Part shown: positions 17,167-24,986 of the stretch, piece after piece
How positions within the stretch are numbered: position 1 is the first letter of the stretch
Layout: each line of letters starts with the position of its first letter
From: Chitinophagaceae bacterium
Lineage (GTDB): Bacteria; Bacteroidota; Bacteroidia; Chitinophagales; Chitinophagaceae
NCBI GenBank assembly: GCA_019454915.1
Contig: JACFNM010000013.1
Coordinates: 1 to 25,012 of the forward strand
Length of the DNA stretch: 25,012 nucleotides
Direction of reading: 5' to 3'
Notes under the pieces: model-generated
The model's database searches: none
The model's input: only the letters and a program-made list of their open reading frames with translations
Told to the model about the DNA's origin: nothing
Translations under genes and position numbers: made by a program

Positions 17167-17340
17167 CTACTTCTGGGCCAGAAATTCCTTTATTTTGTCT
17201 TTGTGAACGATAGACTCTTTAAAAGTATAAGCGCCCGTTTTGGGACTTTTGATGGCACGTACCACCTTTGTCCAGTTTTTTGATTCTGCCGCTGCTTTCG
17301 CATCTTTTGATTTTATAGCGGTTTTTGCTGCTTTTGCCAT
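17167..17340 (-). CDS. DUF4295 small basic protein, probable ribosomal protein
   Basis: A 57-residue, lysine-rich protein (starts MAKAAKTAIKSKDAKAAAES, ends KIKEFLAQK) read from the minus strand. It lies between rpmG and ftsY, the standard place of the DUF4295 family in Bacteroidota. A basic N-terminal tail followed by a short folded part (KVVRAIKSPKTGAYTFKES) suits an RNA-binding ribosomal protein. From memory, the Flavobacterium johnsoniae ribosome structure revealed an extra large-subunit protein, bL38, that I believe belongs to this family; this should be checked. Its size, charge and neighbours (bL28 and bL33) agree with that. Confidence 0.88.
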   Translation of the reverse strand: MAKAAKTAIKSKDAKAAAESKNWTKVVRAIKSPKTGAYTFKESIVHKDKIKEFLAQK

Positions 17341-17425
17341 AATTACTTTTTCAACTAATTTATAATCTTGAACGCTTCACCAGGCGCGGACTCCGTATTT
17401 CCCGTCACCGCCGCCTATCTGCCTT

Positions 17426-17608
17426 TTACTTAATTTCCTTATGAACCGTCATCTTCTTTAGAATCGGGTTAAACTTTTTCAGCTCCAGGCGCTCAGGTGT
17501 ATTCTTTTTATTCTTAGTAGTAATATAACGACTCGTTCCCGGCTGACCACTGGTTTTATGTTCCGTACATTCCAAAATAACCTGTACCCTGTTACCTTTC
17601 TTAGCCAT
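17426..17608 (-). CDS. rpmG: 50S ribosomal protein bL33
   Basis: A 60-residue large-subunit protein ([20 protein letters not shown]...). The family pattern is clear: [13 protein letters not shown], then [23 protein letters not shown]. It is the cysteine-poor form: only one Cys is present, so it does not bind zinc through four cysteines. It follows rpmB after 25 nt in the same operon and precedes the DUF4295 gene by 85 nt. Confidence 0.97.
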   Translation of the reverse strand: MAKKGNRVQVILECTEHKTSGQPGTSRYITTKNKKNTPERLELKKFNPILKKMTVHKEIK

Positions 17609-17633
17609 TATCTATTCAGTTTTTAAATTAATA

Positions 17634-17870
17634 TCAGATTTTTTCTCCCTTTGCCCTTAATTCTTTCACCACGTTATAAAGACCTTTCTTATTGATCGTC
17701 CGTATTCCCTCCGTAGAAGTTTTCAGCGTGATCCACCTGTCTTCTTCTGCCAGGAAAAAGCGTTTTGTCTGCAGATTAGGTAAAAACCTGCGCTTTGTCT
17801 TAATATTTGAGTGGGATACCCGATTTCCTGTAATCGGCACTTTACCTGTTACCTGACATACTCTGGCCAT
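17634..17870 (-). CDS. rpmB: 50S ribosomal protein bL28
   Basis: A 78-residue large-subunit protein. The N-terminus [16 protein letters not shown] is the classical bL28 start and places the start codon at 17870. The frame stays open for eight more codons to an ATG at 17894, but that would lie within the likely promoter region. It is the first gene of the rpmB-rpmG-DUF4295-ftsY-radical SAM operon. A near-consensus promoter is visible just upstream, divergent from the CHU_C gene. Confidence 0.96.
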   Translation of the reverse strand: MARVCQVTGKVPITGNRVSHSNIKTKRRFLPNLQTKRFFLAEEDRWITLKTSTEGIRTINKKGLYNVVKELRAKGEKI

Positions 17871-17891
17871 AATCCTTTTTTTTTGGGACGG

Positions 17892-17922
17892 CAAAGTTCA
17901 GTAAAATATCATTATTATCAAA
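17892..17922 (-). promoter_or_regulatory. Probable promoter of the rpmB operon
   Basis: On the minus strand, GAACTTTG (17892-17899) matches TAnnTTTG at five of six fixed positions, and TTTG (17919-17922) lies 19 bases further upstream, which fits the Bacteroidota -33 element in spacing. The -7 box ends 21 bases before the rpmB start codon. Called by eye. Confidence 0.45.
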
Positions 17923-18024
17923 AAGATTTTACCCGTTTTTACGTTAGTCTATCGAAACGAGCGGTTCCCCCCCCAATTTGGTATGATATTTACTGCAATT
18001 GAGGCGATAATAAATCAATATCTT

Positions 18025-19035
18025 ATGAAGTGCATCCCAATAGCCCTGGCGCTGATACTTTTTGGTATAACCACGCGGGCTCAATGTCCTTCACCGTCAG
18101 ATATTATATTAAAAGATACTATTATCATCTGCGGAGATACCACCCTCATCCTTACCTTACCCAACGATCCCAATCGGTCTTATAGCTGGTCAACCGGCGA
18201 AAGTACCCCGGATATTAAAATTGGCCATTCGGGGAAATATTGGGTCACCGTTAATGCAACCGGATGTTCAGAAGTCACAGATACCGTTACCATTATTTTC
18301 AATTCCCTGCTCCAGCAACCTGGGGTGAAAGATGAAGTCATTTGCTTCAATCAACCCGCCACTCCATTAAAGGCAAGTGGTGAAAACCTTTCGTGGTACA
18401 CGTCTCCAACAAATCCGGGAGGCAGCCCGAATGCACCGGTTCCTTCTACCGCCGACACCGGAACCACCTATTATTATGTTTCCCAAACCATCGCCGGTTG
18501 TGAAAGTCCGAGAGCAAAATTAACCGTTGAAGTGATTAAGAAGCCACTACTCGACCTGGGAGAAGACATCCTGATACCCTGCGGTGCAAAAGGGGTGGTG
18601 CTGCAAACCGTTGAACAAAAATATACGGACTATTTGTGGCAGGATGGAAGTTCTGCCCCCGAATTGTTGGCTACCGAGTCCGGTATTTATATCCTAAAAG
18701 CGCATAATATCTGCGGTTCACATACGGATTCCGTTCAGGTGGTGCTTTGTAATACCCATTGTGTAAGGTTCCCCACTGCATTCACCCCCAATCAGGACGG
18801 ATTGAACGATTCTTTCCGGCCGGGTGTTTTTTGCCCGGTCAACACCTATCAATTTACCGTCTTCGACCGTTACGGCAGAAAAATATTTGAATCCTCCGAC
18901 CCGGCTAAGGGGTGGGACGGGAGCCTCCAGGGCAAAAAAGCGCCTTCCGGCAGCTATGTTTATTACTGCGTTTACTATGATTTCATGCTGAAGCGGGAAC
19001 TGGTGCTCAAGGGTTCCGTAACATTGATTAGGTAG
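18025..19035 (+). CDS. Secreted protein with T9SS type B (CHU_C) sorting domain
   Basis: A 336-residue exported protein. A signal peptide (MKCIPIALALILFGITTRA, cut before about Gln20) sets the start at 18025; the open frame upstream to 17983 would spoil it. The middle carries beta-rich, PKD/Ig-like repeats: one with SYSWSTGES, one Ig-like_CHU type (about 110-190) with LSWYTSP and TTYYYVSQ, and one with YLWQDGSS. The last ~90 residues form the CHU_C domain (FPTAFTPNQDGLNDSF, FTVFDRYGRKIFES, PSGSYVYY), the signal for type IX secretion and surface attachment. There is no catalytic domain, so an adhesin or small surface component is likely. Large relatives of this type include SprB-like gliding adhesins; this one is short. 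Confidence 0.92.
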   Translation: MKCIPIALALILFGITTRAQCPSPSDIILKDTIIICGDTTLILTLPNDPNRSYSWSTGESTPDIKIGHSGKYWVTVNATGCSEVTDTVTIIFNSLLQQPGVKDEVICFNQPATPLKASGENLSWYTSPTNPGGSPNAPVPSTADTGTTYYYVSQTIAGCESPRAKLTVEVIKKPLLDLGEDILIPCGAKGVVLQTVEQKYTDYLWQDGSSAPELLATESGIYILKAHNICGSHTDSVQVVLCNTHCVRFPTAFTPNQDGLNDSFRPGVFCPVNTYQFTVFDRYGRKIFESSDPAKGWDGSLQGKKAPSGSYVYYCVYYDFMLKRELVLKGSVTLIR

Positions 19036-19060
19036 CTTTATTTAATTACCGCGTAACACT

Positions 19061-19068
19061 TACTTTTG
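19061..19068 (+). promoter_or_regulatory. Bacteroidota -7 promoter box for glnS
   Basis: TACTTTTG is an exact TAnnTTTG match. It ends only eight bases before an ATG at 19077, which would leave almost no leader, and 23 bases before the ATG at 19092. This favours the second ATG as the glnS start. No clear -33 element is visible. Confidence 0.6.
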
Positions 19069-19091
19069 TGCCCTAAATGCAAATTGAAGCT

Positions 19092-20753
19092 ATGATCGAA
19101 GAAAAAGGGCTGAATTTTATTGCAGAAATAATTGAAGAAGACCTGAAGAACGGGAAGTACAAGCAAATCATCACGAGGTTTCCACCCGAGCCTAACGGAT
19201 ATCTTCACATCGGTCATGCATCGAGTATCAACCTCAACTTTGGACTTACTGAAAAATACGGAGGATATACCAATCTCCGGTTTGACGATACCAACCCGGT
19301 GACCGAAGAAGTGGAATACGTGGAAAGTATCAAGGAAGACGTGAAATGGCTGGGATTCCATTGGAAAAATGAATTATACGCCTCCGACTATTTCGAAACG
19401 TTGTATGAGTACGCCGTCCGGCTGATCAAAAAGGGGCTGGCTTATGTAGATGACAGCAGCTCCGAAGAAATAGCCGCCCTGAAAGGTACGCCTACGGAAC
19501 CTGGCAAGAACAGCCCTTACCGGGAACGAACCATAGAGGAGAATCTGGATTTGTTTGAACGTATGAAGAAGGGAGAATTCGGCGACGGCGCTAAAACACT
19601 GAGGGCAAAAATTGACATGGCTCATAGCAATATGCTTATGCGCGACCCGGTGTTGTACAGAATCAAACACGCCCATCACCACCGGACTGGGGACAAATGG
19701 TGCATTTATCCCATGTACGACTTTGCGCACGGACAAAGTGATAGCATCGAAAACGTAACCCACTCCATTTGTACGCTCGAATTCGTACCCCACCGTGAAT
19801 TATACGACTGGCTGATTGAAAAGCTGGAAATCTATCCTTCCCGGCAATATGAATTTGCACGGCGGAACCTTACTTACACGATTACCAGTAAACGAAAACT
19901 GCTTCAACTGGTAAATGAAAAGCACGTAGAAGGCTGGGATGATCCGCGCATGACCACCATCAGCGGGATGCGCCGCCGCGGTTATACTCCTGAAAGCATC
20001 CGCGACTTCTGCACCCGGATAGGTGTGGCTAAGCGGGAGAATATGGTGGATATGAGCTTGCTTGAATTTTGCGTGAGGGAACATTTGAATAAAATTGCTC
20101 CGCGACGGATGGCTGTCCTTGATCCCGTAAAGCTAATCATCACCAATTATCCCGAAAACCAGTCGGAAGAAGTGCAAAGCGAAAACAACCCCGAAGAAGA
20201 AAATGCAGGTGGTACCAGGACCGTTATGTTTTCGCGGGAGCTTTGGATAGAAAGGGAAGATTTTATGGAAGTGCCGGCAAAAAAATGGTTCAGGCTGGCG
20301 CCCGGCGCTCTGGTAAGGTTAAAAAGCGCTTATATCATTCAATGCAACGACTTTAAAAAGGACGGGGAGGGTAACATTATTGAAGTTCACTGCACTTATT
20401 TGCCCGAAAGCAAGAGCGGTAATGATACTTCGGGAATCAGGGCCAAAGGAACCATCCATTGGGTGAGCGTATCCCATGCGGCCAAAGCCGAAGTAAGACT
20501 GTATGATCGTTTGTTTACCATAGAAAATCCCGGAGACGAGGAAGATTTTACCAGGTTCATTAATCCGGATTCATTGCAGGTAATTCAGGAAGCTTATATC
20601 GAAACGGCATTGACCACCGCAAAAGCGGGCGACAAATTTCAATTTATCAGAAAAGGGTATTTTGCCGTTGACAAAGACAGCAGTCCCGATCATCTAATTT
20701 TCAACAGAACAGCTACTTTAAGGGATACCTGGGAAAAAGAAAGCAGGAAGTAG
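19092..20753 (+). CDS. glnS: Glutaminyl-tRNA synthetase
   Basis: A 553-residue class Ic aminoacyl-tRNA synthetase that charges tRNA-Gln in the cytoplasm. The catalytic Rossmann fold has the HIGH motif (39-42, in [12 protein letters not shown]) and the KMSKS equivalent ITSKRK (264-269), where other GlnRS usually have VMSKR. The fragment [14 protein letters not shown] is typical of GlnRS/GluRS. Residues ~345-553 form the anticodon-binding beta-barrels ([28 protein letters not shown]), which identify GlnRS rather than GluRS. The start at 19092 (MIEEKGLNF) fits the family and the promoter. It is a single gene. Direct glutaminylation is expected, so GatCAB is not needed for tRNA-Gln. Confidence 0.97.
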   Translation: MIEEKGLNFIAEIIEEDLKNGKYKQIITRFPPEPNGYLHIGHASSINLNFGLTEKYGGYTNLRFDDTNPVTEEVEYVESIKEDVKWLGFHWKNELYASDYFETLYEYAVRLIKKGLAYVDDSSSEEIAALKGTPTEPGKNSPYRERTIEENLDLFERMKKGEFGDGAKTLRAKIDMAHSNMLMRDPVLYRIKHAHHHRTGDKWCIYPMYDFAHGQSDSIENVTHSICTLEFVPHRELYDWLIEKLEIYPSRQYEFARRNLTYTITSKRKLLQLVNEKHVEGWDDPRMTTISGMRRRGYTPESIRDFCTRIGVAKRENMVDMSLLEFCVREHLNKIAPRRMAVLDPVKLIITNYPENQSEEVQSENNPEEENAGGTRTVMFSRELWIEREDFMEVPAKKWFRLAPGALVRLKSAYIIQCNDFKKDGEGNIIEVHCTYLPESKSGNDTSGIRAKGTIHWVSVSHAAKAEVRLYDRLFTIENPGDEEDFTRFINPDSLQVIQEAYIETALTTAKAGDKFQFIRKGYFAVDKDSSPDHLIFNRTATLRDTWEKESRK

Positions 20754-21333
20754 ATCACTGCTGTCCCAACGGGGTCTTCGCAGAGAGGGAGCCGTGACAA
20801 GGCGATACCCCGGTGCGACGGAAGGGCAGAACTATCTGTACCTGTTCCCAAATGCATCATTGTGCTGTTGGTGATGTCTCTCACTTAGTCTGCGCGCGAA
20901 CACCAACAACGGCGAAAAAAGTATTGATTTTCTGATAGAATCCATGCTGCTTTTTAAACATGTAATACACAATAAAGGTAATTAACATGGACACCGTGAT
21001 GGGTTTGCAGCGGCAGTGATGAGCCGCCGATCCTGCACTACCCGTAAGCAATCCGGTAAACAAAAGGGAAACTATCTTTGTATGCCGTAAACTCAACCTT
21101 GTAATTTCTCAGACATAAACAACCCGGATACTGAGTTGTAGATTCTTCTTTTACCGGTATTAACCACTAAGGCAGGAAGACACGAAGATTCACAAAGGGA
21201 ATTGCAGCACCGTGTTGCTTGGTGTCACTGTGCCTCCGTGGCTATTGGTATTTGCCACCAACCCAACCTGACAATTATCTGAATGTTTGCAAAAGTCCCC
21301 ACCGAATGGCACAGCCCGCAGTTGAAAGCGTTG
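20754..21333. other. 580-bp gap without a convincing gene
   Basis: Between glnS and the membrane protein gene I find no supported CDS. A GC-rich patch (about 20765-20835) can fold weakly, with CGGGGT near 20768 pairing with ACCCCG near 20806. TGTTGGTG (20866-20873) pairs with CACCAACA (20901-20908) over a 27-nt loop, without a T-run. TATCTTTG at 21073-21080 (+) matches the -7 consensus but leads to no gene. A 71-codon minus-strand frame (20881-21096) has no recognisable features. The inverted repeat at 21164-21241 is the clearest element. The region looks like degraded or repeat-rich intergenic DNA. Confidence 0.6.
21164..21241. repeat. Imperfect inverted repeat, possible miniature repeat element
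   Basis: Two 24-bp arms (21164-21187 and 21218-21241) are inverted copies matching at 17 of 24 positions, with a 30-nt loop. The arms begin CCACTAAGGCA and end CCTCCGTGG. The CCACtaaGGCAcaaAGACACaaAG-like layout resembles an intergenic repeat that I have seen in many bacterial genomes, including Bacteroidota. Whether other copies exist in this genome cannot be seen here. Confidence 0.55.
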
Positions 21334-22011
21334 TTACAAACCGGTGTACTTTTCATCTCTTTTAAACTCTTCCATTTCTTTATAAAATTCCATGGCTTTT
21401 ATTACTGATCTGCCACCCGAACCCGCGATCAAATCCCTAAACCATTTTTTATCCAGGTTCTCCGGCTTGTGGTTCCTGTATAGCCAGTAACTGAAACAGA
21501 CGAAAGAGCCTGTTAACATGACCTGGAAAATGACGTACCCATATCCTACTTCCTGAGGAAACCATCTGTCACTCAAATAAAAACTGGTGTAAAACGGTAT
21601 TTGCAGACACATTGTTTTGGCATGGGAAATTATTGATATTTGGAGTCTTGACAATTGTTGCTGGATTTCCATTATACTGCCATTATAGTTAATGTGGTTA
21701 GTCCAGATAAGATGTTTTATATAATCGGCTAACCCTTTTATGTTCACCATAAAAATCATAGCCACAGAAACAATAAAATAATTCCAGGCGGAGGAGTAGT
21801 TAGACAATGCATAAGCCAAAGCATAGCCCAAAAACAACAGATAAAGGATAAACGCTATGATGCCGGCTGTTTTTAATCTGATTAATGACTTCAGAGAAGA
21901 CCTGGCTTTGCTGTTAATGAGTTCTTTTAAAAGCAACTCATTTATCGCTAATGTTTTTTCGATCTTAGCGTTTTGTTTTTTCCAGATGCTGATCAGTTCT
22001 GTGTTGTCCAT
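21334..22011 (-). CDS. Four-helix membrane protein encoded behind an ECF sigma factor
   Basis: A 225-residue protein. The N-terminal ~45 residues are hydrophilic and helical (MDNTELISIWKKQNAKIEKT). Four hydrophobic stretches follow at about 48-70, 74-95, 130-146 and 155-178, then a charged C-terminal tail. The start codon lies one base after the sigma factor stop, so the two are translationally coupled. The context suggests an anti-sigma or sensor role, with the cytosolic N-terminus holding the sigma factor. No classical ZAS (HxxxCxxC) motif or FecR domain is seen, so that role is inferred from position alone. I recall similar proteins beside sigma factors in other Bacteroidota. Confidence 0.82.
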   Translation of the reverse strand: MDNTELISIWKKQNAKIEKTLAINELLLKELINSKARSSLKSLIRLKTAGIIAFILYLLFLGYALAYALSNYSSAWNYFIVSVAMIFMVNIKGLADYIKHLIWTNHINYNGSIMEIQQQLSRLQISIISHAKTMCLQIPFYTSFYLSDRWFPQEVGYGYVIFQVMLTGSFVCFSYWLYRNHKPENLDKKWFRDLIAGSGGRSVIKAMEFYKEMEEFKRDEKYTGL

Positions 22012-22012
22012 T

Positions 22013-22516
22013 TTATTGATTTATATGCTGAGTAAATTTTTGTTTTAATACGCTTTTGATTCGGTTGATTTTGGTGGAAACATTGGTTTCTGAAATTCCA
22101 ACAATCTGCGAAATCTCTTTGTGACTCTTTTCTTCCAGATAAAGAAGCATCAATGCCTTATCCAAATCCTTTAATTGCGAAATCAACTTTTGCAGAAGTC
22201 CGGAATCCGTTTCTTTATCTTTAATGCCATCATCATCGGGGAAATTGAATATTCCGTCTGTAAAAGGATTTGATATTTTCTTCCTGCTGTTTTCTTTTCG
22301 GTAAAATGATATGGCAACGTTTAATGATATCCGGTACATCCAGGTTGAAAGTTTGAATTTGTCATCGTACCCGTCAAACGATTTCCAAAGTTGAACAATG
22401 ATTTCCTGTACGAGGTCTTTCCGGTCATCTACATTTTTGCAATATGAATTTACCACCTTGTAAATGATATCTTTATTAGCCTGAACCACCTGGAGAAATA
22501 TGCCGGATTTATTCAT
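22013..22516 (-). CDS. RNA polymerase sigma factor, ECF subfamily
   Basis: A 167-residue sigma-70 family protein. Region 2 covers about residues 10-85 (DRKDLVQEIIVQLWKSFDGY, TWMYRISLNVAISFYRK) and region 4 about 115-165 (ALMLLYLEEKSHKEISQIVG, ISETNVSTKINRIKSVLK, a helix-turn-helix). Regions 1.1 and 3 are absent, as in ECF sigmas. The ATG at 22516 overlaps the end of the upstream lipoprotein gene by eight bases (ATGAATAA). An ATG at 22537 would add seven residues and deepen the overlap. It is the middle gene of a tightly packed three-gene operon and probably controls a small regulon, perhaps including its own operon. No target promoter motif could be defined. Confidence 0.93.
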   Translation of the reverse strand: MNKSGIFLQVVQANKDIIYKVVNSYCKNVDDRKDLVQEIIVQLWKSFDGYDDKFKLSTWMYRISLNVAISFYRKENSRKKISNPFTDGIFNFPDDDGIKDKETDSGLLQKLISQLKDLDKALMLLYLEEKSHKEISQIVGISETNVSTKINRIKSVLKQKFTQHINQ

Positions 22517-22709
22517 TTTGTCCGTTTTTGTTGTCATTCACTGAGTCTGCCCTGTAATCGTTTTGAAAAGTTTTGATACTCGTTGGCAGATTATTTTGTT
22601 CAGGAAAGATATCATAACGGTTTCTTGTAATGCTGATACTGCACCCTGTCGTTAGTACCAGTGCCGGAATGAATGCAATTGCTAATATTGTGTTTTTTCT
22701 ATTTTTCAT
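22509..22709 (-). CDS. Small lipoprotein leading the sigma factor operon
   Basis: A 66-residue protein with a basic N-terminus (MKNRKN), a hydrophobic stretch (TILAIAFIPALVL) and a lipobox TTGC (Cys23). The mature part is only about 44 residues, hydrophilic and Asn/Asp-rich, with no motif I know. It overlaps the start of the sigma factor gene, so it is a real and co-translated part of the operon. A weak -7-like sequence (TATTTTGG on the minus strand, 22765-22772) lies 55 bases upstream. A periplasmic or outer-membrane input to the sigma/membrane-protein pair is possible but not shown. Confidence 0.75.
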   Translation of the reverse strand: MKNRKNTILAIAFIPALVLTTGCSISITRNRYDIFPEQNNLPTSIKTFQNDYRADSVNDNKNGQNE

Positions 22710-23215
22710 GCTTTACAATATGTATTGGTCAACTTGATGGTTTACTCATTATTCGCATGAGGTACCAAAATATCACAGGTTCGGATAAATATTTTTTCCT
22801 AAGACAAATTGTTTCTTATAAACTCACTGAGGCAATGATTTTTGCCTGCTATCAGCACTGCAGGTTTCAGTCTTGTTTAATGGCATTTTAGTTTTCAGTG
22901 GCAGTTGTTTTGAGTTAAAGAAAAAAATCCGGTAGTTTTTAAGCTCAGTCCGGTATACCGGTGGTCTTAAAATGAAATATCAAGTGAAGTTGTAAAACCA
23001 TATCCGGGAGCGATGTTGTAAGACCGGGTTCAGTGTTTGTCCAAACAAGGGCTGTAGCACTCATGGTTAATTGAGATGAAAAAGCTGCAGGTGCGGCAAT
23101 CCTTTTTATTGAGCTGAGATTCATAACCGGCTGTGTAAAAAGAGTGTCCCTGTTTTTTGTTTCCGGTGAAATAGTTACATCGTCATGTGTCCCGGCACAA
23201 TGTTCTTACCCACAG
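22710..23215. other. 506-bp gap without a supported gene
   Basis: No convincing CDS. A perfect 12-bp palindrome CCGGTATACCGG lies at 22950-22961. A minus-strand frame is open for 87 codons (22945-23205) with ordinary-looking residues (for example TLFTQPVMNLSSIKR and TALVWTNTEPGLTTS) but no start codon near its beginning, so it could be a gene remnant or chance. A weak -7-like box for the lipoprotein gene is at 22765-22772 (-). I see no terminator with a clear T-run. Confidence 0.55.
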
Positions 23216-24631
23216 TCAGAAAGGGGTTTTGTAATTTCCAGACTGAAGTTCATTTTTTAGCAACACAGGTTTTTCCATATCCTTCTGCATGGTATAGGGG
23301 AGCTTCCACACTTTGTTTCCTTTTTTATTGCAGAAATAAAGCACAGATTCCGACAGGCTATCGGTATTGCCATCGGCCCAGAAAGCATAAAAATCAGGAT
23401 GGGCTGAGACAGGGCGGCGGGCATAAGCATGGTTGCGCTGACTGTTTTCCGTGAGCAGCCGCTTTTTTCTCCAGCTTTTACCAGCATTCCTGCTTTCCCA
23501 CATCACCATTTCTCCTCCGGTTCCGTATAGCTGCGGACCGGCATCTGTTGGCCCCACGATGCGCCAGTTGTTTTTATGGATGTACAGAGATCCCATGTCA
23601 TAGTTGTGGGTAGACGTGGTGACGGTTTGGTAATGCCAGCCCCTGGCGGTATGGTGCAGGATTACCCATTCCCGCGGATCACCACCCGGACCGGGTTTAA
23701 AATCACGACTCACCACTGCCAGTATTACCGGGTTCCCGGCTTCATCAAAATTGAGATCGTTGAGGTAAACCAGTTTGCCTTCCTTTTCAAAGTCCCTGAT
23801 CAGTGCAGGATGTTGTATTCGTTGCAGGGGAGTACTGATTAATCTGCCATCAATGGTAGTCCAGGTGTTGCCCATATCTGTGGTTTGCACAGCATAAAGA
23901 TTGGTTCTTTTATCCACATTGCCACCGGGGTGGTAGTTGAAAACGGTTACCAGTTTGCCGTTCCACATATTGGATACCTGGTAATGACCGCCCATTCCTG
24001 CCAGTTTCTGTGCTGTTGCCCATCGTAAACCGTCTGTGCTGGTACTCCAGTACAATTCCCGGCCACGGGTGTATCGGGTAAATAAAAACAGGAACCCTTT
24101 GCCGTTAAACCACCAGGGCTGGGGATAGGTCATCTCTGTTTCAAGCACCTTGTCAAAACTGTGGATGGCATACGGTTCCCTGCTTTTAAAAATAATACCC
24201 ATGCGTGAGGTATTTCGTCCGCTTACAAACACCCAGATATATCCCTGGTCGTCCATAGCAAGTGAAGCATTATCGTGCGGGTCGTTGACACCTGCTTTGT
24301 CGTACACGATTACCGGTTTGGGGACCCGTTTACTGTGGTGATCATAATAGGAGATCATGATCTGCAAATGTTTTTGATCTTTTTGGGTTGTGCCACCGTA
24401 CACGAAAAAAGTTTTGTGCGCTGCTTTGCTGTATATGGCAACCGGCACATGGCTGGAAGTATAGGTCCCCAGTCCGCCCGAATATTTATCTCCATAGGCT
24501 GAGAACTGCCCCAGTGTAAACCATATCCCTCTGTATCCCTCTGCTCTTGTGTTCTGAGCCGGAAGGGGATTGGATAGTCCCATCAGCAAGAATAGGCATA
24601 AGGCAGCAGGTTTAAACCATACGCTGTGCAT
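23216..24631 (-). CDS. Secreted BNR-repeat beta-propeller protein (BNR_4-like)
   Basis: A 471-residue exported protein. The start at 24631 gives a proper signal peptide (MHSVWFKPAALCLFLLMGLS, cut near PLPAQ). The longer frame to 24790 overlaps the acidic gene and would bury this signal. The mature part begins with TRAEGYRGIWFTLGQFSAYG and contains repeated propeller-blade patterns such as LAMDDQGYIWVFVSGR, YWSTSTDGLRWATAQK, VQTTDMGNTWTTIDG and MWESRNAGKSWRKKRL (Asp-box-like S/T-x-D/N-x-G-x-x-W). PHDNAS (from about residue 147) places a His before a blade. Related propellers bind or cleave polysaccharides, and some polysaccharide lyases share this fold. Enzymatic activity is not shown. There is no SusC/SusD pair nearby. 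Confidence 0.88.
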   Translation of the reverse strand: MHSVWFKPAALCLFLLMGLSNPLPAQNTRAEGYRGIWFTLGQFSAYGDKYSGGLGTYTSSHVPVAIYSKAAHKTFFVYGGTTQKDQKHLQIMISYYDHHSKRVPKPVIVYDKAGVNDPHDNASLAMDDQGYIWVFVSGRNTSRMGIIFKSREPYAIHSFDKVLETEMTYPQPWWFNGKGFLFLFTRYTRGRELYWSTSTDGLRWATAQKLAGMGGHYQVSNMWNGKLVTVFNYHPGGNVDKRTNLYAVQTTDMGNTWTTIDGRLISTPLQRIQHPALIRDFEKEGKLVYLNDLNFDEAGNPVILAVVSRDFKPGPGGDPREWVILHHTARGWHYQTVTTSTHNYDMGSLYIHKNNWRIVGPTDAGPQLYGTGGEMVMWESRNAGKSWRKKRLLTENSQRNHAYARRPVSAHPDFYAFWADGNTDSLSESVLYFCNKKGNKVWKLPYTMQKDMEKPVLLKNELQSGNYKTPF

Positions 24632-24710
24632 ACCCAGGATGCCGGCAGCGCCGTCGGGCAGGGTGGGGGATGGTTCGGGCAGGACAATACCTTGTTCAAG
24701 GCTTGCCGCT

Positions 24711-24986
24711 TCAGTCCTCGTCATGCTCTTCGAGGTTATGGTGTTCATCCCCGCCCAGACTGTAATAGTTATTTTCTTCATCTTCTTCACCTATGTTTTC
24801 ATTTTGATCATCGAGCTCCGAACCGGGGACATCCAGATCGGGAACTTCTGAGACAGTAGCATCTTCATCTGCAAGAGGTTCTTTTTTGTCTTGTTCGTAA
24901 ATGTCCTCTTTTGCAGGATAATGGGGGTAGCCAGTGAATGACTGATCTTCCGGCTTCACATCAGGTTGTTTTTGTTGCTTTCCCAT
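24711..24986 (-). CDS. Short highly acidic protein of unknown function
   Basis: A 91-residue protein with 30 Asp/Glu residues, concentrated in the last 55. A conserved-looking core YPHYPAKEDIYEQDKKE (20-36) recalls short acidic proteins of Bacteroidota that carry a YPAxEDIY-type motif; this is from memory. There is no signal peptide or membrane segment, and the C-terminal half looks disordered. The gene stops 79 bases before the BNR gene on the same strand; co-transcription is possible. Its promoter lies at or beyond the window edge. No function can be assigned. Confidence 0.78.
   Translation of the reverse strand: MGKQQKQPDVKPEDQSFTGYPHYPAKEDIYEQDKKEPLADEDATVSEVPDLDVPGSELDDQNENIGEEDEENNYYSLGGDEHHNLEEHDED

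Noticed and set aside
20765..20835. GC-rich patch considered as a tRNA or small structured RNA
   Set aside because: No T-loop TTCRANNC motif, no cloverleaf and no SRP/RNase P signature. The possible stems are short and mismatched.
20690..20884. Minus-strand frame across the glnS 3' end
   Set aside because: Overlaps a certain gene on the opposite strand and has no recognisable protein features.
21073..21080. Exact -7 consensus TATCTTTG on the + strand
   Set aside because: No -33 element and no + strand gene follows it. Eight-base matches with two free positions arise by chance in this AT-rich DNA.
20881..21096. 71-codon minus-strand frame in the gap after glnS
   Set aside because: No family resemblance, no good signal peptide, no promoter in a suitable place, and it lies in DNA with mixed composition. 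It could be chance.
24632..24790. N-terminal extension of the BNR protein frame
   Set aside because: It overlaps the 3' end of the acidic gene in another frame and would place the clear signal peptide inside the protein.
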